DNA of 64,000 nucleotides from Paralichthys olivaceus (taxonomy: Eukaryota; Chordata; Actinopteri; Pleuronectiformes; Paralichthyidae), in the NCBI RefSeq assembly GCF_024713975.1, contig NC_091113.1, positions 13,032,501 to 13,096,500 on the forward strand, in the 5' to 3' direction. The notes below the pieces were generated by a model. The model was not told the origin of the DNA and made no database searches. It saw only the letters and a list, made by a program, of their open reading frames with translations. The translations under genes and the position numbers were made by a program. Shown piece by piece: positions 52,658 to 63,565 of the stretch (position 1 is its first letter; each line of letters begins with the position of its first letter).

Positions 52658-55600
52658 TCACATGTGTCCTAGTTTTCTTGCCAGTACAGAGGCCATGTCA
52701 GTCAGCAGCTCCTCCCTGATCCGGTCCTCCCTCCTCTGCAGCTCGTGGATGAAATGCCCCCTCAGCTCCATCATCTCCATCACCCGCCCCACCAACTGCC
52801 TGCGAGTCGCACTCTGTGCCTCTGGGGGGCAGTCTGGACTGTTGTCCACCAGCTCAGGCCTCTGGCCGCACAGAGACACAGCCCTTCTCAGAGTCCCAGC
52901 GTCCACATCCAGCAGCTGATCCACAGTGCGCCTCTGATCCAGGCCGTCTGCGTGGGTGAGCACTGGGATGATATGTCCCATGACTCCCTCCCCAAACAGC
53001 TCTAGCGTGGCTTTGATCGCCTGGTTAGCGTCTTGGCCGATCCCCAAGCTGGAGCCTGGAGCCCGGACCACCAGCAGGAATGCGTGTGGTCCAGGACTGA
53101 CAAGCTGAAGGCTCCTTAAAGCCTCCCTGGCTCTACTGTTGCTCCCCAGTGATGACCCAAGAAGATCCGGGGTGTCGATCACTGTAACCTCTCTACCGTC
53201 TAATACTGTCATCCCCTTGGAGCAATTTAAAAGGTGACCCACTGGGGCTTTTGTGTCACTGTTGCCCAACAAAGTATCAAGCAGGGTGGTCCGTCCTCCA
53301 CCAGCGGGCCCGATGAGGATCAGCCTCAAGCCTGGTTTGCTGGCTGGATTAACCAGTTCTCCATCTGTGGATGATCCTACAGAGGGGAAACTTCACTCTT
53401 AGATAAACAATCAAGCACTTTGCAGAGAAACTGTGATTGTATTGAGAATCAACAAGTGTTAGAAATAGTCTTACACAAGAAGGTCAGAAGTGTTGATGTT
53501 CTAAAATTCTAAAATTGATGTGGAATGAAAATGTTTGCTGCTGAAACAGCAGTCAGTTTAACCTCTAACTCAAAGGCCTGTGATTATAATGTATATCAAA
53601 TCTGCCCTAACCATAACCTGCTATAAAGAAAGAAAAACAGCTCTATTTATATAGTTTCTTATGCTTCTGATCTGTACTTTGATATTTCTTTTATTTCTGT
53701 AAAGCACATTGAATGGCCTCTGTTTATGATAATGTGCTTTACCAATAAATTGATCTTCATTTATTGTCCAGTGTTGGAGACAATTTACTCAAGTAAATAA
53801 ACAAAGACAAAAATGTACTCAAGTAAAGGTGAAAGTAACACATCAACCTTTTTAATGGAGTAAACGTAAGTAAGTACTTTTAAATGTACTTCAAGCATAG
53901 AAATACTTGCTGTGTGCAGCCTTTTCCTTGATCAAACAGTCTAAAACATCATTATGAGTCTGAGTCTCAGCTTCTTCAGAGTCTATTTCAGGTGTTTCTT
54001 CACCAGGGGTCGGGGTCTAATGTAGCCCTCCCCCTCTGATTGGATCAATGGACAGATTACCACTCGGGGTAGAGAGAAAAGATATTTGTTGATATATGTG
54101 GTGGAGTAAAAGTAAAAGTTCCAAAAAGCGCCCAAAAATAAATCTACTTAAGTAAATTACAGATACATGGAAAACGTACTTAAGTACAGTGATGAAGTAC
54201 ATTGTTACTTCATTTGTTACAATCACTACTGGGCCTTGCCTTAATGAGCCAAAGTCCCTTCTATATAGATAATACATTGGTGTCATGTGGTTGCTTGAAT
54301 TCTTGAGTCACCTCCTGTGATTATTTCCAAACTTACCCAACTGAGACTGTAAACATCTCCTGGCTTGTTTACCTTCCTTTAAAAAGTCAACATGCAAGAG
54401 AAAATCACATGCAGCTCACCTACGATAATCCGCCACATCCAGGACAGCCATTTAAAAAACCTCTGGATTCCTGAGACACAAACGGAAAAGTCAGTTTGTC
54501 TCTTCAGCTGAAATGTGTTTTTCTCTTTATTCTCCCTGGTCAGATATGAGGGGCACATTTTCTTACCACGCAGTGTTCGCACGAGGTGGCTCACCCAGCC
54601 CCAAAGAGCTGACAGGCCTGAGGCAAAAATATGTTATGTTATCATTTCAAATCACAGAAACACACACAGAAATCCTGTTGGGATATTGTTCTTATTTTGA
54701 TTTCACATGATCTCAGTAAACTCACCGGTTAAAGAGCAGAAGAGACGAATGGGCCATCGGATCAGAGCTGGGAGCGCTGCAGAGAAAACAGGAGGACCAC
54801 CAGTGTCACAGCAGGAGTCATGGTACAAAACTGATTATAACGTGGTGGTGAAAGAAGGACTCTTTCTTAATAGGGTATATTTTTATATATTAGTATAATA
54901 CTGTTAATGCTCATAACTTTTTCTATTCACTTATAAATTGCCTCAGGCCCCTCAGATGGATTTTAAAAAGTGTATTGACAAATATGTAAATATATCTATT
55001 GACATACATAGTATATAACATATTATATAGATTTATATAGGTTATAAATCCTGACTCCTCTATGTTTGTGGATGGGACATGGACCAAACTATAAAGTCTA
55101 ATTACACGACAAATACATTTTCTAAAATATTTTTCTGTCATTTAAGGTAGTTCTCATAAAACTTATATTTGTTCAAGTGTTAATTACTCTGGTAAGTTTA
55201 ATGAGCTTATTGATGATATAAAATATGACCATCATTATGTGAAAAGGGCAAGATGGTGGCTCCTCTATGTGGGACATTTTGGTTTCATTTTTGTGCAAAG
55301 GGAGGAAGTGGAGATGTGTTGTCCATCTTTATTTACACATATGTTCTTGACCAAATCTCGGAGTCAATCAGTAACAATATGTCAGAGGAGCTCTCTGTGT
55401 TTCCGAATGCGTGTGAACGTTTCTGTCGCCATGAGTGACTGACTCTGAGAGAATCTGTAGAGGAGATATCCGACCACAGCAAAACCTCCCATCTGGGCGC
55501 TGTTGCCGTTCAGCCACCAGCCTGAACAGAGAGGGAGAAGGGGGAGGACAGCGGGACATTAGTAATGCAGTGCTATTCAAAACTTATCATGTGCTTTACC

Positions 55601-56493
55601 TTTGACCCAAAGAATGACAAACTCTAAATCCTGGAAAACCCCTAATGCAAGTGTGCAGTGTGAAGGCTGACGTCACATTCTCTGTCATTCCAGGATCATT
55701 ACTTTGAAAACAGGAAGCAGTTTATAATGGCAGCTGTGGGGATTTATTATAACATTTATATACTGTATATTAATATTGTATAGACAACCACTCAAAGTGC
55801 TTTACAGCTCAGTTTTTCCATTCACAAACACATACAGTGCCTTTTGTGCAGCACTTCCTCTATCACACACTCACACTCTCCCATCAGGGGCAACTGTGGG
55901 TTCGGTATCTTGCCTATGAACACTTGGTCATGTGGAGCAGTGGAGATTGGGATTGAACCGCTGACCCCTGGTTAATGGATGAGTGGACGGAGGACAACCT
56001 CCAGAGCCACAGCCACAACACTGTGCTATAGTATCACACGGCACAATCACCAGTGATTAATTCACTCAGAATGTAGCACTATAGATGTTTTGTGTCCACA
56101 GTTAATTTAACACTGGTTGATCTGCTGCATACAAATCCTTTTTTGATAATTTTGTCAAAATTGTCGGAACTGAAATGTGACAAGATTGGTTGTGATTTTG
56201 TTTTAAATTTATTTTTGAAAAACGAACCATTAACTAATTGACTGCACAGCCTGCAAACGTATAGACCCAGTAATAAAATGACTTAAATATAGACTGATGA
56301 ACTTGTCATTAAGTTCTCATTTAGAATGCACTGTAACAGAAGAGACGTCAAAACACTTATAACCATCTGCATATTCTCTGGAATCCTGCCCACACTGTAA
56401 TGTCTTTACTGGTATGTAGGTAGGTTTGGTGAGTCTTTAAAATCCCCCCTTACCTGGAACAACATCCCCGTCCTTGTCACACTGGCACTCCAT
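52658..56493 (-). CDS. AIG1/GIMAP-type G-domain protein with tandem-repeated N-terminal exons
   Basis: Six exons join in phase in transcript order: 56454-56493, 55444-55521, 54726-54776, 54567-54617, 54420-54470, 52658-53376; 329 aa. The last exon encodes an AIG1-type GTPase domain: P-loop LILIGPAGGGRTTLLDTLLG, switch-region VIDTPDLLG, then SPGPHAFLLVVRAP, the G4-like LTHADGLD and a CGQRPELVDN segment, all in AIG1/GIMAP order. A short charged helix ends the protein. The N-terminus starts MECQCDKDGDVVPG, followed by a hydrophobic stretch (MGGFAVVGYLLYRF). Three 51-bp exons then each encode 17 residues: LPALIRWPIRLFCSLTG, LSALWGWVSHLVRTLRG and IQRFFKWLSWMWRIIVG. These look like membrane-seeking amphipathic helices. 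The P-loop Lys is Arg and the DTPG Gly is Asp, so GTP hydrolysis is doubtful. GIMAPs act in lymphocyte survival and vesicle traffic; the role here is unknown. The G domain is certain; the 5' exons rest on splice sites and phase. Confidence 0.8.
53770..54230. repeat. Dispersed repeat rich in AAGTAAA/AAGTACTT motifs, second copy
   Basis: Contains 'aatgtactcaagtaaaggtg', 'gtaagtaagtacttttaaat', 'agtaaaagtaaaagttccaa' and 'ctacttaagtaaattacaga'. Same style as 4550-4735. It fills the intron before the G-domain exon of the AIG1-type gene. Confidence 0.55.
55045..55340. repeat. MITE-like element, diverged copy E in an intron of the AIG1-type gene
   Basis: Shares 'aatcctgactcctctatgtt', 'gggacatggaccaaactata', 'ggcaagatggtggctcc', 'ggacattttggtttcatttt' and 'gtggagatgtgttgtccatc' with the other copies, in the same order. 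The right end reads ccatctttatttaca, a mutated terminal repeat. It is the most diverged copy and lies between coding exons 2 and 3. Confidence 0.65.
55785..56040. repeat. Dispersed teleost-type repeat in intron 1 of the AIG1-type gene
   Basis: The stretch from 'caaccactcaaagtgcttta' through 'ccattcacaaacacatacag', 'caggggcaactgtgggttcg', 'tcttgcctatgaacacttgg' and 'gattgggattgaaccgctga' is, from memory, very like a repeat found throughout percomorph genomes. No terminal structure was resolved. Confidence 0.55.
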
Positions 56494-57110
56494 TTTTTAT
56501 GCAGTTCCCAGACTCTCAGTCAGAGTCAAGGCAGTGAGCAGCGGGCGACAGCACTTCAGCTTCCAACTGTCAAAATAAAAGGTTGACATGTTTTTCATTG
56601 TGGATCAAATCTGTGGTTACATAAAGTTGCTTTTTATGCCACACTTCAGACTAACAAACATCAGCTAGATGTACAAAGTTTCATGACAGTAAACAAAATA
56701 AAACATGGACAACTCTATATGTACAATGTAATTTAAAGGCTTATTTTAACTCACATTTATGTTAAAAATGTTTCTTAAAGTTCCATTACCTGGTGTGTTG
56801 CCTGACAAACCTCCTCCAGGAATGCTGTGTGCTTTCAGCCTCTCAAAACCTGATATGACTCACACACACACGCTCCCACTTGCATGTGGTTCCTTCTTTC
56901 TGCTGTTGTAGCCTGAGCAGGACTGCCCTCACTAGAAACACTGGCTCTGTGTCATTGTGCTGTGTAGCCACACAACACACTCCGGTCCAGGTATGCTGAT
57001 AACACTGCACTTTGACTTTGGAAGGACACACCTCTCTCCTTGGTTCAAGAAGAACTGGAAATGCAGCACAGAATGTGATCATTCACTTTTTAAAATAAAC
57101 CAATGATGCA
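56494..57110. other. Spacer between xrcc6 3' end and the AIG1-type gene 5' end
   Basis: Should contain the promoter and any 5' UTR exon of the minus-strand AIG1-type gene. A possible non-coding exon end is not resolved. No other gene is recognised, and base composition is unremarkable. Confidence 0.4.
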
Positions 57111-57131
57111 GGGATGTAAAAAAGGTTTTGT

Positions 57132-57137
57132 TTTATT
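57132..57137 (-). terminator. xrcc6: xrcc6 polyadenylation signal
   Basis: AATAAA on the minus strand (tttatt on the plus strand) about 290 bases after the xrcc6 stop codon. This gives a short 3' UTR, usual for this gene. Confidence 0.6.
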
Positions 57138-57424
57138 CAAACGAATGAAAAAATTATCTACAAGCGACATTACTAGTCGTCATATTTTTATGACCATGTT
57201 CATGTTACAGTGTATTCCAGCACAAATGCATTTTTTAATAATCTAAGTATCCACATGTAATGTAATATGGGACTGACAAACAAAGTGTAGAAATTAGTAC
57301 AGAGAGGCACAGAAGCACACAGCCTTTAACAAAAGTAAAGCAACAGGTTTGATCGTATCAAGCGAAAAAGGAATGAAAAGTCATCAGCCGCTGATGAAAC
57401 ACAGACACAGATCTGAGGCAGTGT

Positions 57425-60400
57425 TCATGAGCCCAGCCGGTCAACCAGAGCATCGATCAGTTCCTGCTTCTTAGTACCAGTGGTCCGAATTCCAAACAGC
57501 TTACATGCGTCCTTTAGCACAGGCACGGTCAGCTTTCCCATGGTGCCGTTCTGCACGTGGGCCTTCAGCTCGTCTTCTGACAAGTCAAGCTTTGGCTTCT
57601 TCTCAGCTGCACCTCCGGTGTTTGCTTTAAGCACAGAAATGAGAAAACATTCAAAATGATGTTAAAAAACAAACACACAGCTTTCCCCCGCTGCACACTG
57701 GAGGATTTTCAAATCTTAACTGATTTAAAAAGCACAGGAGACCACAGACATTACAACAGTTTAATATTTAATTGTCAGAACGCACACACGAGACAATCCT
57801 GTTAAGATGCAAGATCACACTTGTGTTTAATCCATCCAGAACTACAGTGCCAAAAAGAAACGCGTGCAACAAACTTAATTTCCCACTCATATTGACATAA
57901 TGGGTCAAACAAACAGTTTCTAAGTAGTGATTTTAGAGACTAGGGAACTCACAGAAACTCTTGTGTTGGTGATGTTTCCCTGTCAGCTTGCTCTTACTCA
58001 TGGAATCAGAGTCTCGACTAGATTCTCCCCCAACTTGAATTCAGTCTCTGACTTCAGGGTTACCTCTGTAAACCCCTCACACTACAGGATCACTTTGCCA
58101 GATAATCTGTTCAGATGATGATCCTCTAGTGTGAGGCCAGCATTAGGTTCAGTGATGACTTGAGTTCTGACCTGTTTTGCGTTTGGCAGCTGGTTTGTTG
58201 TCTGGGTTGTAGTGGGAAGGGTAAACCAGGTCTTTAAACTCCGGCACCAAACGACCCAGACGATCGTCAATCTGTTCGTTCTTTGGCACTGAGACAGAGA
58301 TGGAGAGAGACGGGGAGAAAGTGTTAGATGAAGAAACAAGCAATGGTTGTACCACCCACAGGGGTAACCAGCATCCCTGCTTTTGTCTGCATCTTACTGA
58401 TTAGGTCCTCTGTATCTTCTGGAGCCATCATGTCCAGAGCCAAGGCCTCCAGGTTTCTGTAATGTTGCTGGATGACTGGGTTCTCAAACGCATCGCTCCT
58501 GTGTAAGATCACAAAGAACCAAAACATTTAACAGAAAGAAACTGATTACATTAACTCGATATGAAAGTTGCAATGTTTTATCTGAAATCTGTGTGAACAA
58601 CTGAATACGTGCAGCTACCTGTATTTGAAGCGGAGTTTGGAGATGATCTCCTTCATCTTATCCACCTGTGTTTGTGAGGCCAACGGGAACTGGGGAGGAT
58701 CCACCGTCCGTATATCATCAGCATATGGCAGGAAAATCATGTTGAAACCTGATACAGGCAAGAGATAATAAGTTGAAGTGAAGCTGCAGTACACTACAAT
58801 GACATTACCTGTAAAGTAGTCACAAGATAGATAAGCCACACAGTGGTGGGATTTAATCAAACAGTAAACTCCCGTGGAGTGCAGCAGTTTATCACCTGGT
58901 GGTACATTCTGTACTTTCCCCTCATCGATCACTTCTTTCTGAGGCACCAGGGCAACAAATCGTGGTGGGACGTTTCGGCGTGCGATGCAACGGCACAAAG
59001 CGAACAAGTTTCTCTCGCTACACTTTCTCAGCAACGCGGAGAACAGACATGCACTTCCTGAGGAGGAGAAAACAAAATGCATAAGAGCACAAAGAACAAA
59101 CAAGTTAGTGGGGCCAGCTCAATGAGACAGTTTTGATACTACATATAATATATATTGAAAAATAACCATCTATAACCATCTATCTACACTGATACGAACA
59201 CTAGCATGAATGTTAAACATTAAAACACACTGTAGGAGCACCAACTGTTAAAAAACAAAAGATTCTTATACTGCTTTTAGACATGAACTCCAGGAAAATT
59301 GGGTCTGGACACACACACACCTTTAACCACATCCTCCTCAGGATAGAGAAAGAGAGAAGGCCGGATATGGTGATGCAGTTTCAGACTCTCCAAGGGTTTG
59401 AATCCGAAGAGAATCAGTCCCGGATCATCAAACCTCTTGATTGCGGCCACCTCGTCCCTCTCCATCACTATCTTCTTTTTACCATACACCTACAGCAGAC
59501 ACACACAAACAAAGGGCTATGACAGAAATCACTGAATAAATCCTCTGATGTGTGATGCCATCATCCACTAAATTAGCATTACATTTAGCCTGGTCTTACC
59601 TGGGCTTTCTTTATCTCACTGGGCAGCAGCAGGCTGCCGGTCTGGGTATGGAAGGTGCGGGTTTTGCTGTGCACTGGCTCGTTGGTTTCCCTGTAAAGTT
59701 TGATGGCTCCAGGTTTTCGGGCCGTCACGGCAGTGGCATAAATCCCCACGGCTACTTTTAGGTCCTCACCCAGACACAGCTTTAACCTAAGGATGGCAGG
59801 GAGGAGGAAAGAAAAGACAGATCCGTACATTTTGAAAAAGGAACTGAGAAAAAAACAGGATGCAGGGTAGCATAAAAATATTAATTTGTCACTTATCTCT
59901 ACCTTGCGATGGCTCTCTTCTTCTGCTCCTTGGCGCGCACCCTCTTCTTGAGGTCCTCCATTTTTTCACACGGCTCCAGCTGCAACTCCAACTCGCTCTC
60001 ATCCTCTGGTGGACTTATAATGTCACAAAAGAAGATCGAGACATCGAAGCCGCCAGGTTTCATCAGGTGCATTAAATCAATGATGACACCTAAGGAAAAA
60101 GGGATGAGTCAGGTGAGGTCACACAGGCTGAAGATACCTACCACTCCAGTTTCAGGTATTGGGATACATCCATACCACTACGTTTAGGTTTGATAACAGC
60201 ATTTTCACAAGCTTTTAATTGATTTCAAATGTTACGTTCTAGACTGGAGGCTAATGCTGGTTGTTTTCTTCTGGAAGGAGTCATGTGATAAAAGCATGAC
60301 TAATAAGTGAAGGCTATGTCCGGGCTGAAAACACCCAATTGTTTTAACACGTCTCAATTTCTGCCCCTCGAGACTAAAGTCCATAGTTTTTAAATGAAAA

Positions 60401-61986
60401 CAGGCCCAGCAGCGTTTCCAAACTTCTCCCCTTCTGCAGCTCTAAAACTCCAGAGTAGTGGCCTTGTTATATCATTGCAGTCACTTCTTGTGCCATCATA
60501 TGGTTGGAGAAACCGCTAGTTATACAGCACATAAAAGGTATTACAGATGTGCGTAAAAGGCCAGCAGCCTTCACTTCAGACCCACCTGTCTCTTTGAGGT
60601 CACTGGCTTTGGTGCGAGCCTGTCGATCCTTTGTACTGTCGCCTCCATGCGGCTCATCCCTGCAGGTGAAGATCATGAGCCTCTTGTGTGAGAGGCGAAG
60701 CTTGATGTCACTGTAGAGGTTGCTGCAGCACCACAGCGCGTCCCCTAATGACGTCTCTCCACTGCCCATGGTCTCTGCTGCGAGCTTTGCCCCTTTGTCC
60801 TCCATTAGAGCGTCCACTTCCTGCACTCGCTTTGCACCTATGGAAAAGGGAAATGGAAAGCAAACATGTATGTAAGGAGACCAGTGAGGGAAAAAAAAAG
60901 AATGACTGGGTATGAAGGAAAGATACTTTTTAGAAAGTTAAAACATTATATTGATGGAAAGAATTAGCGTATCAGATATTAATGAAGGGAGGCTAGTAAT
61001 CTGCATTGTAGTACAGTTGATTTCTTACAGTAATAACAGTAAAAAGGTTACAAAGTTACATTTTCTATCTCTACACGTTAGAGTTATATTTGCAATTGCA
61101 GCAAAGCACGCTCGCTCTAAAATCTGACCATGTGTTGGTTTAAAAAAAAAGTGTCTCACCAGGTTCATTGAGGTCGTGGTAAACATACACGTGCTTGAAT
61201 GAGTTCCTGGGGTTTTTGCTTTGTTCTGTGCCGTAGAAAACTAGAGCCACCAGGTCCCTGTGACTACTGATGATCTTACTGGTGTACACACTGCGCACAA
61301 CCTACATGAACAGAAGACAGACACTTATTATCATGAGACTAATGAATGGAGTAGGGCATGTCTGAAAATAAAAACAACCAGTAATGTAATCGTATAACAC
61401 TGATATGCAGCAGAAGCTTGGGTGGTTTCTTATTTATTTTATGCCCAAATAGTTCATCTTACCTGCATGGTCATGTCAAAGTTGGATGGCTGTCCGTCTT
61501 CTCCTTTGATGAACATTTCCTTGGAGGCATCAACCAAGAACACCAAACTGTCTCTTCCTGTGACTTTGTACTCTCCTAACAAGGACAGAGAGCCCAGTTT
61601 GTTTTGGTTTAGTTTTAATGGGTCAGATACTGAACAGTTGATATCAGATGCCATAACAAATGTTAAATTACATGGTGAATTGTAGTGAAATGCATTGTAC
61701 TAAGATCAATGTTATTATAAAGTGTTCACATCAAAGTAGAATGTGTGAAGATTCTCAGTTATGTCATGATATCTTTTTAGTATGAAAAAACGGACAAACA
61801 AATGCAGATGAGGTAATGAAATAACTATAAAATAATACACTATGTATTATAATATACTATATAAATAATAATATGGCAGATCTGGCAAAATCAGAGTGCT
61901 GCTGTCATCTCACCTGTAGTTTGCTCTCCATCTTCCTGCTCTTCCTCTTCATCCTCGTTGTGGTAGTAGGCGTTCCACTGAGCCAT
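57425..61986 (-). CDS. xrcc6: Ku70, DNA double-strand-break end-binding protein, complete
   Basis: Ku70 pairs with Ku80 (XRCC5) to ring DNA ends and recruit DNA-PKcs in non-homologous end joining. Twelve coding exons in transcript order: 61914-61986, 61463-61575, 61160-61301, 60586-60837, 59903-60089, 59600-59786, 59321-59489, 58896-59057, 58619-58748, 58398-58498, 58172-58288, 57425-57624; all phases agree, 610 aa (human 609). An acidic N-terminus ([13 protein letters not shown]) precedes the vWA-like domain ([16 protein letters not shown]). The central beta-barrel/DNA ring has [20 protein letters not shown] and [20 protein letters not shown], and the C-terminal arm [17 protein letters not shown]. 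The protein ends in a SAP DNA-binding domain ([20 protein letters not shown]). The start ATG aligns with the human start region (MSGWESYY versus MAQWNAYY). A non-coding first exon probably ends at 62609. It is head to head with desi1, the arrangement seen in human. Confidence 0.97.
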
Positions 61987-62608
61987 TAGGACTTCTTCTG
62001 TCACAGGGGTTGAGAGCAGGAAAGAGCTTAAATACTGTTCAGTCATTTCATACTTAAACTGTGTGATATCACAGCATTCGGACAATGTCAGGCTTTAAAT
62101 CCAGCCTTTATTTACACAGGAAATCCACTTTCTGTTGCAGAGGCAGTCTGGTTACATACACAAAAATCCAAACGTTTAAAAACGCACATCGTGAGTTAGC
62201 TTAGCCAGTGTGCTGAGTCAGGATCAAGCTCGGACTTCTGATCGCAGCTTCATTTTTAGTATTATGGTGCAACATGATTGTCAGCGTTGCTATGACAATG
62301 CTTTGCTGCGCTCCTTCTGAACTTTCAGCCAATGCATTAACCCTCAAACCGACTTCGCGTGGCGCTAATCTAAAAAGAGAACAACAACTCTGTCAACACT
62401 TCGATGTTTAATCAATACGTGACTAATGCTCGGCTTCAGTCATGAGTGACGCTAGCTAGCTTAGCTTCTAATTAGCCACTGCCCACTTCTTAAGGTTTTG
62501 ACGTCGCTTCCTGAATATCTGTATGTTTCTAACTGAGCACGCACTCTCTCTATATTCGTCCTGAACAGAATAAGAACACAGACATTGAGTGAACTGCACA
62601 GAAACTTA

Positions 62609-63096
62609 CTGCTGAGTTTCTCTGTTGCAGCTTCACAAACCCGGACTACTTCCGTTTCAATGGCTGGCGCTGCCACACACGGGAGCGCGCACGCACACGT
62701 CGTCGTCTATTGGCGCTCGACTGGTGAGAAAAGATACTGACCAATCGTAGCGTGGTGGGCGGGGCCGACGTGTGCCAGAGAGGCTCGTCCCCGGAAGAAA
62801 ACAAAGTGTCTCCACGCGGCCGTGACAGAGATGTTGTTGTTTACAGTCCCACGGTGACACAGCACAACCAGGACGTCAGCGACAGATTCACTTTATCTTT
62901 AATGACATTTTTCAATTCAACTAGTTCAGATAGTCTCTCTTATAGTTTTATATCCCTGGTAGTTACAGCGATACGTGTTTTTTAATTCAAGTTTTGTGTG
63001 TATGTACCGGTAAGCTAGCTAACCGGCTATCTCTTGGTGGAAGTGAGTCAGCTAAAGTAAAAACCTAAGTGAACTGCAGTTGTCAGTTTTGTTGCC
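62609..63096. promoter_or_regulatory. Bidirectional promoter of xrcc6 and desi1
   Basis: A non-coding xrcc6 exon is suggested on the minus strand by CTCAGCA|gtaagt at 62609/62608, and the desi1 start codon lies at 63097. The interval is richer in CpG than the surrounding introns (for example gagcgcgcacgcacacgtcg near 62684 and ccacgcggccgtgacagaga near 62813) and contains the CCAAT-type box 'gaccaatcgtag' near 62740. No TATA box is seen. Both genes probably start within about 200 bp of each other. Confidence 0.7.
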
Positions 63097-63416
63097 ATGG
63101 ACCAAACTGGCTCCTTCCCGGTGAAGCTGTACATTTACGACCTGTCCAGAGGAATGGCCCGACAGCTCAGCGCTGTCATGCTCGGTGAGTTTCTGGCCTT
63201 CACGAAAGCCGCCGTGAGTGCACCCGAGCCCGCGAGAGAAAGCAGGAAAGAGTGGGGATGATACTCAGGCCTATGGAGCTATGGCTTTCTTTTCTGCTAT
63301 CTCGATAATTATTTGAGACGTACAAGGCTTCTGAATTAGATTTATTAACAACAAAACACGCGTCCATCAATAATTTAATGTGTTTTTTTCTCAGGGAAAC
63401 ACCTTGATGGGATATG
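63097..63416 (+). CDS. desi1: Desumoylating isopeptidase DeSI-1, first two coding exons, runs off right edge
   Basis: PPPDE-family cysteine peptidase that removes SUMO from selected nuclear/cytoplasmic substrates. Exon 1 (63097-63184) encodes MDQTGSFPVKLYIYDLSRGM and ARQLSAVMLG; human DESI1 has [23 protein letters not shown] at the same place. Exon 2 (63395-63416, only 22 bp) adds GKHLDGIW and splices in phase; the human sequence continues KQLEGIWHTSIVV. The catalytic His (in WHTSIV) and Cys (in NCNTFSNE) must lie beyond the window. The start codon has a good context (gttgccATGG). Only about 37 of some 168 residues are visible. Identity is supported by the sequence and by the head-to-head xrcc6 neighbour. 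Confidence 0.93.
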
Positions 63417-63468
63417 GTGAGAGCAGCTTTTTCATTTATACAATCCTTTTAATATTATTGTTAATACT

Positions 63469-63565
63469 ATTTCTACTTCTACTACTACTACTTCTACTAC
63501 TACTACTTCTACTACTTCTACTACTACTACTACTTCTACTACTACTACTACTACTACTAATAACA
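63469..63565. repeat. (CTA)n/(CTT)n trinucleotide array in desi1 intron 2
   Basis: Blocks of CTA interrupted by single CTT units, about 100 bp in total, start about 50 bp after the donor of the 22-bp exon. A run of leucine codons across it is an artefact of the repeat. Confidence 0.92.

Noticed and set aside
54320-54395. A possible extra exon (about 23 bp before a gtaagt donor) between the last 51-bp exon and the G-domain exon
   Set aside because: Its length breaks the phase 1-1 pattern and would shift the reading frame of the G domain.
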